Assembly: GCA_011050525.1 (NCBI GenBank)
Contig: DRFO01000020.1
Span: 222,933-286,932 of the forward strand
Direction: 5' to 3'
From: Halopseudomonas xinjiangensis
Lineage (GTDB): Bacteria > Pseudomonadota > Gammaproteobacteria > Pseudomonadales > Pseudomonadaceae
DNA length: 64,000 nucleotides
The notes under the pieces are model-generated. The model was not told where the DNA came from. It was given only the letters and a program-made list of their open reading frames with translations, and made no database searches. Shown in pieces: positions 1-9,840 of the stretch. Each line of letters starts with the position of its first letter. Position 1 is the first letter of the stretch. Both the position numbers and the translations under genes were made by a program.

Positions 1-1
1 G

Positions 2-1582
2 CTGGGCGATATTGTTAATTCCAGCGTTCTAGTAGTTAATCGAAAGGACTTTGGTTATTTGCCTTCCAGGACTGCCATAGCCGGGTATCCGGATTACCTC
101 AAGCAAAAGAAAGCCAGGGACCCTGTAGTCTTTGCGGGCTCCAATAGCGGGTATTTGCATGCCTTTAACGGCGAGACCGGTGGTGAACTTTTTGCCTTCA
201 TGCCCTATGGGGTTGGCAGTCAAATTAGTGCCTTGGCCGATGAAGATTACAATCATCGTTTTTATGTAGATGGCAAGTTGCACGAGCATGATGCCTTTAT
301 TTCCACGCCCACCAGCTCCTCAAAGGCATGGCGCACCGTCCTGCTGGGAGGCTTGGGCGCAGGGGGGAAATCGATATTCGCATTGGATGTTACCAATCCT
401 GCAACATTCGGTAAAAGTAACATTTTATGGGAGTTTACTGACGCTGATATGGGTTATACCTTTGGGGAGCCCGTGGTAGGGCTGTTGGCAGATGGGACAT
501 GGGCCGCGATATTCGGCAATGGCTACGGCAAGAAAAGCGACGGGACGTTGCTTGACTCTGTGCTGTACGTTGTAAACCTGGAAACCGGGGTCATTATAGA
601 TAAGCACGTCCTTGCTGCTAAAACAGGCGGTATGTCGTCGCCTGGGTATGTTTACTCCGCGCCAGGCGGCAATGTGAAGTTAGCCGTTAGTCAGATATTT
701 GTAGGTGACCTTGCTGGTAATTTATGGAAGATGGTCGCTAGTAATAACGGTGCTCTCAGTACGGCTTTTGGTAACAAAAATAACCCGGTTCCTCTGTTCA
801 AGGCACGCGCTGGAACCGGTACAAGCGCCAAGGCTCAGCCTATTACGGTCAGACCAGTTATGACCGCGCATCCCACCAAGACTGATACCTTTATGGTTTT
901 CTTCGGAACCGGGAGCTTCAGTTCCTATGCCGACGCTACTGCCCCGGCAATTTCCGATGTTCAGAGCATTTACGGAATATGGGGTAGTGGGGCGCCGGGA
1001 AATAACAATAGCTCTAGCAATATCGCTAGCAGATCGGCGCTTGAGGTTGTGAAGATCATTAGCGAGACCGACGACTTTAAGAGCTCTGGTATCGACGCTC
1101 GGTTTGTTGAAGAAAAGCTGGAGGCTATCGACTGGAATACAAAAGCTGGCTGGTACATTGACCTCTTGACCAGGGGAACGGTCCGGGAAGGTGAGCGGGT
1201 GGTACAAACGGCAGAGATCATAAACGAGAAGTTGTTCGTGAGGACCTTGTTGCCTAGCGATGACCCTTGTGATCCGGCTGATATTGGATGGTTAATGGCA
1301 TTGGAGCCTTCTAGCGGAGGAAGGCTTGAGGACGCCGTGTTTGACTACGACAGAGACGGCGGCGTATACGAAGAAGGGGATAGCACCCTCGTGAGCAGCA
1401 CTGATGACGGAAAGAAAAAATACACACACGGTAGCGGCATTCGAAGTGATCGCAGCGTCCTGCGTCCCATATCCGGTCTTCTTATAGGCGATACCAACTG
1501 TTATTACTATGGAATTACCATAGATTGCGGAACCCGTCCTACTCAGAAACGCGTTTCCTGGGAGCAGATCGATGAAGAATGA
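2..1582 (+). CDS. pilY1: PilY1, C-terminal part (5' end outside window)
   Basis: PilY1 is the large tip-associated adhesin and assembly factor of type IV pili. The frame is open from the window edge, so the gene starts upstream; the TTG at 59 is not a credible start. Visible residues begin LGDIVNSSVLVV, the usual lead-in to the PilY1 C-terminal beta-propeller, followed by propeller-like strands (VVFAGSNSGYLHAFN, WEFTDADMGYTFGEPVVG). An acidic DYDRDGG stretch near 1345 could be a metal site, but it is not aligned here to the known calcium loop. The last 11 bases overlap pilE, so the genes are probably translationally coupled. The fimU-pilV-pilW-pilX genes would be expected upstream of the window. 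Confidence 0.85.
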   Translation: MGDIVNSSVLVVNRKDFGYLPSRTAIAGYPDYLKQKKARDPVVFAGSNSGYLHAFNGETGGELFAFMPYGVGSQISALADEDYNHRFYVDGKLHEHDAFISTPTSSSKAWRTVLLGGLGAGGKSIFALDVTNPATFGKSNILWEFTDADMGYTFGEPVVGLLADGTWAAIFGNGYGKKSDGTLLDSVLYVVNLETGVIIDKHVLAAKTGGMSSPGYVYSAPGGNVKLAVSQIFVGDLAGNLWKMVASNNGALSTAFGNKNNPVPLFKARAGTGTSAKAQPITVRPVMTAHPTKTDTFMVFFGTGSFSSYADATAPAISDVQSIYGIWGSGAPGNNNSSSNIASRSALEVVKIISETDDFKSSGIDARFVEEKLEAIDWNTKAGWYIDLLTRGTVREGERVVQTAEIINEKLFVRTLLPSDDPCDPADIGWLMALEPSSGGRLEDAVFDYDRDGGVYEEGDSTLVSSTDDGKKKYTHGSGIRSDRSVLRPISGLLIGDTNCYYYGITIDCGTRPTQKRVSWEQIDEE

Positions 1583-1976
1583 TCAGCAAGGTTTTACTCT
1601 GATCGAGGTAATGATAGTTGTTGTGATTGTCGGAATCCTATCGGCAATCGCCTATCCAGCGTATGAAGAGCACGTACGCAAAGGCAACCGAGCCGAAGCA
1701 AGAGCGGTTTTGTTAAATTCCGCCCAGGCTTTGGAACGCTATTACTCGATCAATGGCACTTATTTGGACGGTGGGTCATTGGCGAAGGTTTATCCGGATG
1801 ACATATCGTCGGGCAGTAAGGTTAGATATTCCTTAGGGGTGACCACCGAAACGGCAGATAGCTATGTACTTAATGCCACCGGCGAGGGAAATATGGCCTC
1901 AGATGATTGTGGGACATATAGCATTAACCATACAGGCGTGCTCAGTTCCACATCGACGGCCGCGAAATGTTTGTAA
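1572..1976 (+). CDS. pilE: Type IV minor pilin PilE
   Basis: A 134-residue type IV prepilin, probably a minor pilin that helps start pilus assembly. The leader MKNDQQG is followed by FTLIEVMIVVVIVG, so PilD should cut after Gly7 and methylate the new Phe; the fifth mature residue is the conserved Glu. The next 25 residues form the hydrophobic helix. Two cysteines (DDCGTYS and the terminal AAKCL) can form the C-terminal disulphide loop typical of pilins. It overlaps pilY1 by 11 bases and no pilY2 lies between them. About 200 bases with no recognisable gene follow before the convergent DUF6351 gene. Confidence 0.85.
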   Translation: MKNDQQGFTLIEVMIVVVIVGILSAIAYPAYEEHVRKGNRAEARAVLLNSAQALERYYSINGTYLDGGSLAKVYPDDISSGSKVRYSLGVTTETADSYVLNATGEGNMASDDCGTYSINHTGVLSSTSTAAKCL

Positions 1977-2175
1977 AACTGACCCAGGTTTTGCTGTGAC
2001 TGCTGGTGCTCAGCTTGCAAACAAAACGGGTCAGTCATGACTCCTGTCATCTGGCATACTGACCACGACAGGATATGATGGTTCGTCTATTTTTTTGATA
2101 AAAGCATCGGCCCGGCGAGGATTTGCCTAACTAGCTAATCCCCCCGCGCCGCGCTTCCTGGCAATACAACAGCTT

Positions 2176-4578
2176 CTATTCCTGCGGCCTCCCTTGATCT
2201 GGCTGACTGTAATCGCACACTCCCTGCGGGAATATCACATTCAGTTCAGCCACTTCGCCGGATGATGGCGTCCAGCTGCCATAAGTCCCGTCATTCAACG
2301 CAGTGCTTACCGGTTTGAGCGTGCATTTGAATATGCTGCCCTCGATGGGTCCACCGGCTTCCATTCGGGATGTGGTGTAGGTCGGGAATCGGCTGGTGCA
2401 GGCACCGTCCGGGTTCTCATCGATAATGCCGTTCCATACGTCATCGCCTGCCGCAATCAGCTCACCGTCCGTTTCAAAACAACTATCGACCGCTGCTGTG
2501 GGTTTGCTTTCGGCAATGCTCTGCTCGGGATTTTCGCGCATGTTCGTCAACCACTCATGCAGCACGTCCAGGGCCATCCAGGTTTGGTCTGACTCTTCCC
2601 TCGGGCGGGGCCGATCAGGATCGGACAGGTCGGTAGGCCGAGTGTCGGTAAACCAGATTACCTGATTGTCGGAATGTCCCATTTGATTGCGGATGCGTTG
2701 ACGAGCTGAGAAGGACTGGTGGCTGTTATGCATGTCCAGCACTTCTTCCAGATAGTGCCTCCATTCAATAACCGGAATGTTCAGCTGTCCGTCAAATACC
2801 ATTCCCGACGTATAGGCGGCGCGGATGGCTTGCAGGTCACCTTCGGTCCGCGGCGCTGGCTCCACGCCGTCCGCGCTGAGCAGCATATTTCGGCGGCTCC
2901 ATGGGTCGAATGCCGCCGGGTCTGCCATCACATCTGCGAGAGAGCCGATGAAGGGAAATCCTTCCTGAACCATATCCTCGGGTTGCTTCCACCCGCCGAC
3001 TTGGGAATTCAGTTTTAGAAATTCCGCAGGGGTAATATCTCCACTGACAAAAGCTTCCAGCCCATACTGGACGCCTACGTTGTCAAACAGGGTTCGGGGA
3101 TTACCGTTCTCATCAACGCCGTAGATATTGCGCAGGTCGTCATAGTGCGTCCAGTTCACATTGGCCATGACGCTTGGCGGTTGCATCTGCGCTTGATTGG
3201 CGACCTGACCGAAAAGTGGGTTCATGACCAAGGGAGTCAGGCCGCGCCAGGCGGGTATGCACTCGGTCATACCTGGCGCAGTACCGTAGCCAAGCATGGT
3301 CTTGGCGTCGGCGAATGGGTCTGGATAATCGTCGGTTGCATTCAGGCCCACCAGCAGGCTGCGGTTCTTGGTGGTGTGCCAGAGCACATTGTTACCGTCG
3401 GTGACGTCCATGTAATGTTCCAGCAACTCGCAGTCGCCTATGTGAATGGTCTGGGTGACCATGTCGGGGTAGGCATACTGAGGAACGCCTGCATCCAGTA
3501 GGCCGATGTGATTCTGCGAGTACACGTATTGTTGAATGGCGCCGCCCGAGCCGCCAATCGCGACCGTGTAGTCCGGTGAGCCAAAACGCTTGACGAAGTG
3601 TTCCTTGACCATAAGTGCTGTTTCGCCGCCTACCTGCAAATTGTAGTGTGCGTTAGTACGTGTGCCGGAGGAGTAGATTACCGCGTAACCCTGGCCCAGC
3701 ACTTCGGGGGCCAGCGCTCTGCCGCTGACGCGGCCCTGCGTATGACCGATAGCAACGCCTCCTTCGAACTGAAACAGCAGACGGCCGTTCCATTTGTCGG
3801 TAGCAGCGGCGTCCGCCGCATCGCCTGCCGTGGCCAATGTAGCGAAGCTGTAGAGAAAGCGGTTGATGGTTCCGCGCTCCCAGCGGATAACGAAATCAAC
3901 TTCTCTTCCGTCGGTTAACGTTGTGGTTGCCATATCGGCGGGTCTTGAGCCGTCCTCCGGAAGAGGCTGGTAAATTCCGTCGGTGGTGCGATAAACGAAC
4001 GTCACAAAGGGCTCTATCGAACAATCTTTGCTGAGTCCGATCTGATCGCCATTGGCATCGTATACAGGAAATCCAGGTTCACTATCGGTGTCCACCAGGG
4101 GCTGTTTGCCAAGCTCCGAAACCGATGTGCACACAAATGGATATTGCTGCGGGCCGGAAAACATTGGTCCGGTGACCGGGTAACTGGTCAGCGTCATGCT
4201 GTTGAGCGGGCCGTGGTCAGTATGATGAAGTTCCAACTGGTTATCGCCGGGTTGTATTCCGCTGAGCAAGATTTCCACTTGGCCATTGCGGCGCACCAGC
4301 CGGACGGGCTCGGCTTGCTGATCGTTGATCCAGAACTCCAGATCGGCCAGTTCCTCGTCGGTGAGATCGGCATCGCCTTCTATGGTGACCAGTACACTGT
4401 CGCCGCTGACCTGGTTCGGGTTACTCGATAGCATGCTCAGCGTCAGATTCGGCTGGCCACCCGGGCCTCCGCCGCTGTCTCTGTCAGATTCGGAATCCGA
4501 GCCGTCCAGGCAGCCGGCAAGTGCCAAGGTTAAAACGCTCAAAGCGCAAGGCAGTACGTGACGTTTCATGGGGGTCAT
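2176..4578 (-). CDS. DUF6351 family secreted lipoprotein
   Basis: An 800-residue predicted lipoprotein. The signal peptide ends in a lipobox LAGC with Cys23, followed by an acidic Ser/Asp linker (LDGSDSESDRD). The body resembles the DUF6351 family: a beta-rich N-terminal part, then a motif around PFVCTSVSE, then an alpha/beta-hydrolase-like region with GGSGGAIQQYV (GxSxG-like) and a late His-rich segment (HNSHQSF). The ATG at 4578 has GAGGGA seven bases upstream and is preferred over the ATG at 4569. It is divergent from the lipoprotein gene at 4811 across 232 bases. An outer membrane or exported esterase or hydrolase is an inference; the family assignment is from remembered sequence features. 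Confidence 0.65.
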   Translation of the reverse strand: MTPMKRHVLPCALSVLTLALAGCLDGSDSESDRDSGGGPGGQPNLTLSMLSSNPNQVSGDSVLVTIEGDADLTDEELADLEFWINDQQAEPVRLVRRNGQVEILLSGIQPGDNQLELHHTDHGPLNSMTLTSYPVTGPMFSGPQQYPFVCTSVSELGKQPLVDTDSEPGFPVYDANGDQIGLSKDCSIEPFVTFVYRTTDGIYQPLPEDGSRPADMATTTLTDGREVDFVIRWERGTINRFLYSFATLATAGDAADAAATDKWNGRLLFQFEGGVAIGHTQGRVSGRALAPEVLGQGYAVIYSSGTRTNAHYNLQVGGETALMVKEHFVKRFGSPDYTVAIGGSGGAIQQYVYSQNHIGLLDAGVPQYAYPDMVTQTIHIGDCELLEHYMDVTDGNNVLWHTTKNRSLLVGLNATDDYPDPFADAKTMLGYGTAPGMTECIPAWRGLTPLVMNPLFGQVANQAQMQPPSVMANVNWTHYDDLRNIYGVDENGNPRTLFDNVGVQYGLEAFVSGDITPAEFLKLNSQVGGWKQPEDMVQEGFPFIGSLADVMADPAAFDPWSRRNMLLSADGVEPAPRTEGDLQAIRAAYTSGMVFDGQLNIPVIEWRHYLEEVLDMHNSHQSFSARQRIRNQMGHSDNQVIWFTDTRPTDLSDPDRPRPREESDQTWMALDVLHEWLTNMRENPEQSIAESKPTAAVDSCFETDGELIAAGDDVWNGIIDENPDGACTSRFPTYTTSRMEAGGPIEGSIFKCTLKPVSTALNDGTYGSWTPSSGEVAELNVIFPQGVCDYSQPDQGRPQE

Positions 4579-4810
4579 GATTGGTCCCTCGGGTGGCCGA
4601 AGCCTTGTTGTTGTGGTTTTCTGACAAATTGATGCTAAGCGGGCGTCGACTGGCGAAACAGGTACAGATTTAACAATTTGACTGACACAGAATTGACACC
4701 AGCAAGCTGTCTCAATGTTTTAGACGGATCTGTGCCTGTTTTATGTCGTTATGGACTTCTAGGCTGTTCTAGGCTGAATGGGCCGCACAACAACAAGAAG
4801 GACATAGCTT

Positions 4811-7021
4811 ATGTTTAGTAAACGGGCTCTATCAGCACTGGCCTGCAGCGTCATGCTGCTGCACGGGTGTCTGGATTCCAGTTCCGACTCAGATGATCGA
4901 TCCGAGGTCCCGGAGGCGCCGGAAACCATCGATTTGTCAGAGCTCGACGAGACCACCGCAGCATTTTGTGATCTCACGGTTGCCAGCCATTGTCTCTATC
5001 CCTTCCCTAACAATTTTTATACGCGAACTGATGCCGGGACCGAGACAGGCCTGCGGGTCAATCTTGACCCTCAGGCGATGCCGGTCGCGCAACCGGTGTC
5101 CATTCCGCCAAGCCAGCTAGCTCCCCAGGGGGTCGAAACGAGCGGCCAAACACCTATAGATCCCACAGAATGGAATCGCAACGACGGGTTTTCCCCGGGA
5201 TCGATGGTGCTGGCGCATTTGCCGGGTATCGATCTCGATCAAACCGGCGCCGTGCGGATAGGCGATATTGAGGCGTCACTGGATGCCGACGCTCCGATAC
5301 TGATCATCAATGCCGACACGGGCGAACGGCATCTGATCTGGACAGAGTTGGATGCGAACGCCGAAGACAGCAGCCGCCAGGCACTGATCATTCGCCCGGC
5401 CAAGAACTTTATCGAAGGCCAGCGCTATATCGTCGCTATTCGAAATGCCAAAAACGCCGAAGGCGAAGCCCTGGACGTCAATCCTCTATTCCGCGCATAC
5501 CGAGATGATATCGACACCGGTATAGAAGCCTTTGAAGCACGCCGCGAGTCGATGGAAGACATTTTCGGGCGCCTGGCGGAGCAAGGCGTGGAGCGTGATG
5601 ACCTGGTACTGGCGTGGGACTTCACTATTGCCAGTCAGCAATCACTTACCGAGCGTCTACTGACGATACGGGACGATGCGTTCGCCCGGCTGGGCGGGGG
5701 TGCGCCGGTGTTTACCGTTGATACGGCGGGTCCGATCATTGAAGGGAGCGTACGGGACGGATTGAGTCGAGGCATCAGCGGCACCTTCCAGGTACCTAAT
5801 TATCTCAACCAGCCCGGCGGGCCATCGGGGGCCAGTTTCAATTATGGTAGCGAAGGGCCGGACGCCTTGCCGGAGGTACTGAATGGGTCGGATACGTTCA
5901 CCGCCCGTTATCGCTGCCAGGTGCCGGTTACCACCGTCGCCGATTTCACCGATCCGGATAGCCCCGTCAATCCTGGGCGTGCCGCATTATACGGCCATGG
6001 TCTTTTTGGAGAGGGGCCTGGGGGTGAGTTTCGTTCCGGTAACGTACGAGCCATGCAGACTGAGCACAATGTCATGTTCTGTGCCACGGATTGGGTGGGC
6101 ATGGCCACCGAAGATTTTATAGCCGGCACGATACATCGCATTCTGGCTGACATTACCCTGTTGCCGCAGCAATTGGACCGCAGCCAACAGGGTATCTTGA
6201 ATGCCATGTTCCTGGCTGAACTCCTGCGGCATCCGCAGGGCTTTCAGTCCGCTTCGGAATTTCGTCATGGTGCTGCCGAGACATTGATATACGACCCCTC
6301 CGAGGTCTTCTACGATGGCAACAGCCAGGGAGGTATTCTGGGCGGCGCGCTGGTCGCCACTGCGCCCAACATTCATCGGGGAGTGCTGGGCGTCCCGGGC
6401 AGCAACTACAGCCTGCTTTTGCGTCGATACGGCCCATTCGCACAACGCTTTGGATTTATTCTCTATCAGGCCTACCAGGACGATCTGGACCGCTCCTTGA
6501 CCTTTTCGCTTATGCAGATGCTCTGGGATCGGGCAGAAAACAATGGATACCTGAGTCATCTGGCGGGGGATCACCTACCCAACACGCCCACTGACAAGGC
6601 CGTGCTGCTGCACGTCGCGTTGGGCGACTATCAGGTTACGCAATGGAGCGCTGAAATCATGGCCCGCACCATCGGAGCGGCGATTCATGAGCCTACGGTT
6701 CGCCTGGGGGAACATCCTGACAGCAATCCGTATTTTGCGATTCCGCTGATTGAGCAATACCCACATGATGGGCATGCGATCATGGTCTGGGATTCTGGGG
6801 ATGTGGATCCGAATACCGGCGACGGCAACCCGTTCCCGCCGTCAATCAACAAAGGTCCGGACGTCACAGTAGGAAGTGATCCCCATGATTCCCCCCGTAA
6901 TACCGTTGCCGCCCGGTTGCAAAAATCGGAATTCATGAAATCCGATGGTGCGGTGGTGAACGTCTGTGGAGACAGCCCTTGTTATAGCGATGACTACACC
7001 GGATTGTCACGGGTGCCTTGA
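4811..7021 (+). CDS. Secreted lipoprotein with alpha/beta-hydrolase-like Ser motif
   Basis: A 736-residue predicted lipoprotein. The lipobox LHGC gives Cys20, followed by a Ser/Asp linker (LDSSSDSDD) very like that of its divergent neighbour. The early mature part has CLYPFPNNFYT, common to this uncharacterised group. A nucleophile-like motif GNSQGG (Ser about 505) lies in FYDGNSQGGILGG, and a C-terminal HDGHAIMVWD could hold a catalytic His. This suggests an exported hydrolase of large substrates, but no substrate can be named. AAGGA lies nine bases before the ATG. A possible promoter in the divergent gap, TTGACA at 4693 with a poor -10, is weak. A hairpin follows at 7037. Confidence 0.6.
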   Translation: MFSKRALSALACSVMLLHGCLDSSSDSDDRSEVPEAPETIDLSELDETTAAFCDLTVASHCLYPFPNNFYTRTDAGTETGLRVNLDPQAMPVAQPVSIPPSQLAPQGVETSGQTPIDPTEWNRNDGFSPGSMVLAHLPGIDLDQTGAVRIGDIEASLDADAPILIINADTGERHLIWTELDANAEDSSRQALIIRPAKNFIEGQRYIVAIRNAKNAEGEALDVNPLFRAYRDDIDTGIEAFEARRESMEDIFGRLAEQGVERDDLVLAWDFTIASQQSLTERLLTIRDDAFARLGGGAPVFTVDTAGPIIEGSVRDGLSRGISGTFQVPNYLNQPGGPSGASFNYGSEGPDALPEVLNGSDTFTARYRCQVPVTTVADFTDPDSPVNPGRAALYGHGLFGEGPGGEFRSGNVRAMQTEHNVMFCATDWVGMATEDFIAGTIHRILADITLLPQQLDRSQQGILNAMFLAELLRHPQGFQSASEFRHGAAETLIYDPSEVFYDGNSQGGILGGALVATAPNIHRGVLGVPGSNYSLLLRRYGPFAQRFGFILYQAYQDDLDRSLTFSLMQMLWDRAENNGYLSHLAGDHLPNTPTDKAVLLHVALGDYQVTQWSAEIMARTIGAAIHEPTVRLGEHPDSNPYFAIPLIEQYPHDGHAIMVWDSGDVDPNTGDGNPFPPSINKGPDVTVGSDPHDSPRNTVAARLQKSEFMKSDGAVVNVCGDSPCYSDDYTGLSRVP

Positions 7022-7036
7022 TTCCGAAGCGGTAGG

Positions 7037-7058
7037 CAGGCGCTGGATGCAGCGCCTG
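7037..7058. terminator. Hairpin between convergent genes
   Basis: CAGGCGCTG and CAGCGCCTG form a perfect 9-bp stem with a 4-base loop just after the lipoprotein gene and before the end of the opposing regulator gene. The T tract is poor (TTAATT), so rho-independent termination is only a likely role. Confidence 0.4.
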
Positions 7059-7082
7059 TTAATTCACCGAAGTGGTGCCGGT

Positions 7083-8501
7083 TCACAGCTTTGTAGCCAA
7101 TTCGCCCAGCTGCAGGATGGCGGCTTTTATACGCTCCGTTACCGGACTGCCCGCGTTCAGGCGCAGGTAGTTATGGTGCCGGGAGCCCGCGGAAAACACG
7201 CTGCCAGGGAAGGTATGTATGCCTGCAGCCAACGCCTGATCAAACAAAATTCGTGAGTCCATTCTGTAAGGGAGGCCAACCCAGAGCACGCAACCGCCGG
7301 TCGGGCTGTCCACTCGGGTGCCGGCCGGGAAGCCTTCAAGCACCAGGTCAGCTGTTTCGCGGGTCTGTTTGGCGAGCTCTCGACGAAGATGCTGGATGTG
7401 CTGCGCATAGAAACCGCTCTCCATCAGTCTGCCCATCAACAACTGAGGTGCGGAGGCGGTGGTAATGCTGCTGATCTGTTTAAGCTCGCGTAGCCGATGA
7501 TGAAAACGCCCCGGGGCAACCCAGCCGAGTCGCAAGCCAGGCATCAGTGATTTTGAAAACGAATTGCAGTAAATCACCATGCCTGCTTCGTCATAGGCCT
7601 TGGCAGGAAGCGCCTCGCCTTCATATACGGTATCGCCCCAAATGTCATTTTCGATGATAGGCACGCCGTAGGTGGTCGACAGCTGCACCAGCTTGCGTTT
7701 GCGCTCCGGGGACATGGTGAAACCAAGCGGATTTTGAGCGTTTGTCGATAGCAGACATGCTCGCACCTGGCCGCGCTTGAATGCCTGCTCCAGTGAGTAG
7801 AGACAAACGCCGTCCCGATAATGGGTGGGTATCTCCAGTGCCCGACGCTGCATCACATCCAGAGCTAACAGGGAGCCGTAATAAGCGGGGGTCTCAACGG
7901 CGACCGTGTCGCCTCGCTGGGTAACGGTGCGTAGCGCCAGTTCAATCGCCTCCATGCAGCCATTGGTGACGATGATGTCTTCGGTGGTAATCGGTACCGG
8001 ATATTTGAGGCTGCGTCTGGAGAGTTGGTGGGTAAACCGCTCATGCCCGTGGGGGTGCATATAATCCCAGGTGTCCCGGGCGTGCTTGCGGGTTACGTCG
8101 CGAAAGGTACGCAACACTCTATCAATGGGCATGATATCCGGGCTGGGCAGAGCGATACCCAAATGCGCGAGTTCAAGCTGCCTGTGGGGTTCCATGTAAT
8201 GGAGGATTTCTTCGCTCAGTGATACTTCCACAGGTAACAGGGGGAAATGCGGTAGCTCAGGTAGCTTGCGTGAATCGGGTACTTCATCGGCGACAAATAC
8301 GCCAGAGCGAGGGCGCACTTCAATGAAGCCATCGGCTTCGAGTTGCCGGAAACATTGAGTGACTGTGTTGACGCTTACCTGAAACAGCCGGCTTAAGGTG
8401 CGAGTGGACGGGAGGCGTTCTCCAGCCTGGTAGCTACCCTGACGAATATGACTGCGCAGCCGCGCGCTAATACTTTCATAAAGAAACAGATCATGGGCCA
8501 T
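7083..8501 (-). CDS. MocR-type transcriptional regulator (GntR HTH plus aminotransferase domain)
   Basis: A 472-residue two-domain regulator. Residues 1-75 are a GntR-type winged helix (GERLPSTRTLSRLFQVSVNTV). The rest is a fold-type I aminotransferase-like domain with the PLP-lysine motif SFSKSLMPGLRLGW. MocR/PdxR proteins usually bind PLP with a substrate or product amine and control metabolic or transport genes. Its target cannot be told from context: the gene is a single unit, convergent with the lipoprotein gene and separated from trmA by a family B repeat. It could be annotated as a PLP-dependent aminotransferase, but the N-terminal DNA-binding domain makes a regulator the better call. 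Confidence 0.85.
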   Translation of the reverse strand: MAHDLFLYESISARLRSHIRQGSYQAGERLPSTRTLSRLFQVSVNTVTQCFRQLEADGFIEVRPRSGVFVADEVPDSRKLPELPHFPLLPVEVSLSEEILHYMEPHRQLELAHLGIALPSPDIMPIDRVLRTFRDVTRKHARDTWDYMHPHGHERFTHQLSRRSLKYPVPITTEDIIVTNGCMEAIELALRTVTQRGDTVAVETPAYYGSLLALDVMQRRALEIPTHYRDGVCLYSLEQAFKRGQVRACLLSTNAQNPLGFTMSPERKRKLVQLSTTYGVPIIENDIWGDTVYEGEALPAKAYDEAGMVIYCNSFSKSLMPGLRLGWVAPGRFHHRLRELKQISSITTASAPQLLMGRLMESGFYAQHIQHLRRELAKQTRETADLVLEGFPAGTRVDSPTGGCVLWVGLPYRMDSRILFDQALAAGIHTFPGSVFSAGSRHHNYLRLNAGSPVTERIKAAILQLGELATKL

Positions 8502-8619
8502 TGCTGTTCCGCACCCTGCTCAATACCGGCCCAGGTTGTTATTTTGCTTGGCCGTTGGAAGCAGTATAGGAGCAATATGACAACTGCGCGAAAACAGTGC
8601 GGGACTTGGTCTTGCTTTT

Positions 8620-8720
8620 CCCGGGACGGTCAAGCACCAGCTTGATCCTGCGGAGCTACCCTTAGGATGCGGTGTTGCCTGGCAGCTTTGAGTATCGAGC
8701 TGGCGCTCGACAGTCCCAGG
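8620..8720. repeat. Family B palindromic repeat, copy 1
   Basis: About 101 bp with inverted ends: left arm reads GGGACGGTCAAGCACCAGC and the right arm read backwards gives GGGACTGTCGAGCGCCAGC. It lies in the 253-base gap between trmA and the MocR gene. Related copies are at 19968, 33435 and 34570. It carries no coding frame. It could form a large cruciform or RNA hairpin and may serve as the 3' end of trmA transcripts. Confidence 0.75.
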
Positions 8721-8754
8721 CTCAGACGCTATCGATGCGGCGACCTCAAAGGCC

Positions 8755-9840
8755 TCAGCGCCGCTCCAGCAAAACCCCACTTTCCATGTGATGCGTATAG
8801 GGAAACTGGTCAAACAATGCGCAACGCGTTACGCGATGGCTAACATTGAGTTCGGCGAGGTTTGCGGCAAGCGTCTCGGGATTGCATGAGATGTACAAAA
8901 TCCGCTTGTAGCCCTTCACCAGTTCCAGCGTTGCCGGATCAAGCCCTGCGCGCGGTGGGTCGACGAACACGGTGCCAAAGTCGAAACCGGCGAGATCAAT
9001 TCCCTGCAGCCGGCGAAACTCGCGCACGCCGGTCAAGGCCTCTGTCACTTCCTCGCTGGCGAGACGCACCAGGGTAACGTTTTCGATACCGTTGGCCTCG
9101 AGATTTTCCAGGGCCGAATAAACCGAGCGCTTGGCCAGTTCCGTGGCCAGGACGCGGCGGAAGCGGGTGGACAAGGGAAGGGTAAAATTGCCGTTGCCGC
9201 AATACAGTTCCAGCAGATCATCTTCGTTTTGTCCCGCTGCATCCAGCGCCCACGAGAGCATGTGCTGGTTTACCTTGCCGTTAGGCTGGGTAAAGCCTCC
9301 TTCCACCTGCTGATAGCGCCAGGTGCGGCCAGCTACGGCCAGCTCTTCCTTTACGTGATCGCGCTGCAGAACGCGCTTGCGACCTCTGCTACGGCCGATA
9401 AGCATGATGCCGAGCTGCTTGGCAAGGCGTTGTCCCGCTTCGTCCCAGTTTTCGTCGATCGGTCGGTGATAACAGAGCGTTACCAACGCTTCGTTGCTCA
9501 GCGTGGTCAAAAACTCCACCTGAAACAGCTTTTTGCCCAGCACCGGCTCTTTCTTGCAGGCCTCCAGTAACGGCCCCATCAATTCATTGATGCGTCGGCT
9601 GGCAATCGGCAGTTGATCAATGAGCACGGGCTTGCGCTTGTCCCCTTGCTCGAACATGGCGTAGTAGGGCTGGCCGTTTTCGTACCACAACCTGAACTCG
9701 GCGCGAAGACGGAAATGTTCGGGGTCGGAGGAAAAAACCTCGGGTTCCGGGGCACCGAAGGGCGCCAACAGGGCGATCAGCCGTTCACGCTTTGCGTCAA
9801 GTTGCTGGTCGTAATTGGTTGGATCGAATTGCAGGCCCAT
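8755..9840 (-). CDS. trmA: tRNA (uracil-54-C5)-methyltransferase TrmA
   Basis: TrmA makes ribothymidine at position 54 of the tRNA T-loop using SAM. The 361-residue length is typical and, unlike RlmC/RlmD-type relatives, there is no N-terminal iron-sulphur or TRAM domain. The methyltransferase half contains [15 protein letters not shown] (SAM binding), [11 protein letters not shown], and the catalytic Cys motif [13 protein letters not shown]. The start codon overlaps the stop of the upstream permease gene by one base (TAATG), so it is probably translated from the same message by coupling. A family B palindrome follows the gene. Confidence 0.93.
   Translation of the reverse strand: MGLQFDPTNYDQQLDAKRERLIALLAPFGAPEPEVFSSDPEHFRLRAEFRLWYENGQPYYAMFEQGDKRKPVLIDQLPIASRRINELMGPLLEACKKEPVLGKKLFQVEFLTTLSNEALVTLCYHRPIDENWDEAGQRLAKQLGIMLIGRSRGRKRVLQRDHVKEELAVAGRTWRYQQVEGGFTQPNGKVNQHMLSWALDAAGQNEDDLLELYCGNGNFTLPLSTRFRRVLATELAKRSVYSALENLEANGIENVTLVRLASEEVTEALTGVREFRRLQGIDLAGFDFGTVFVDPPRAGLDPATLELVKGYKRILYISCNPETLAANLAELNVSHRVTRCALFDQFPYTHHMESGVLLERR

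Noticed and set aside
4693..4721. Promoter of the lipoprotein gene at 4811 (TTGACA then TGTTTT)
   Set aside because: Good -35 and 17-base spacing, but the -10 matches only three of six positions.
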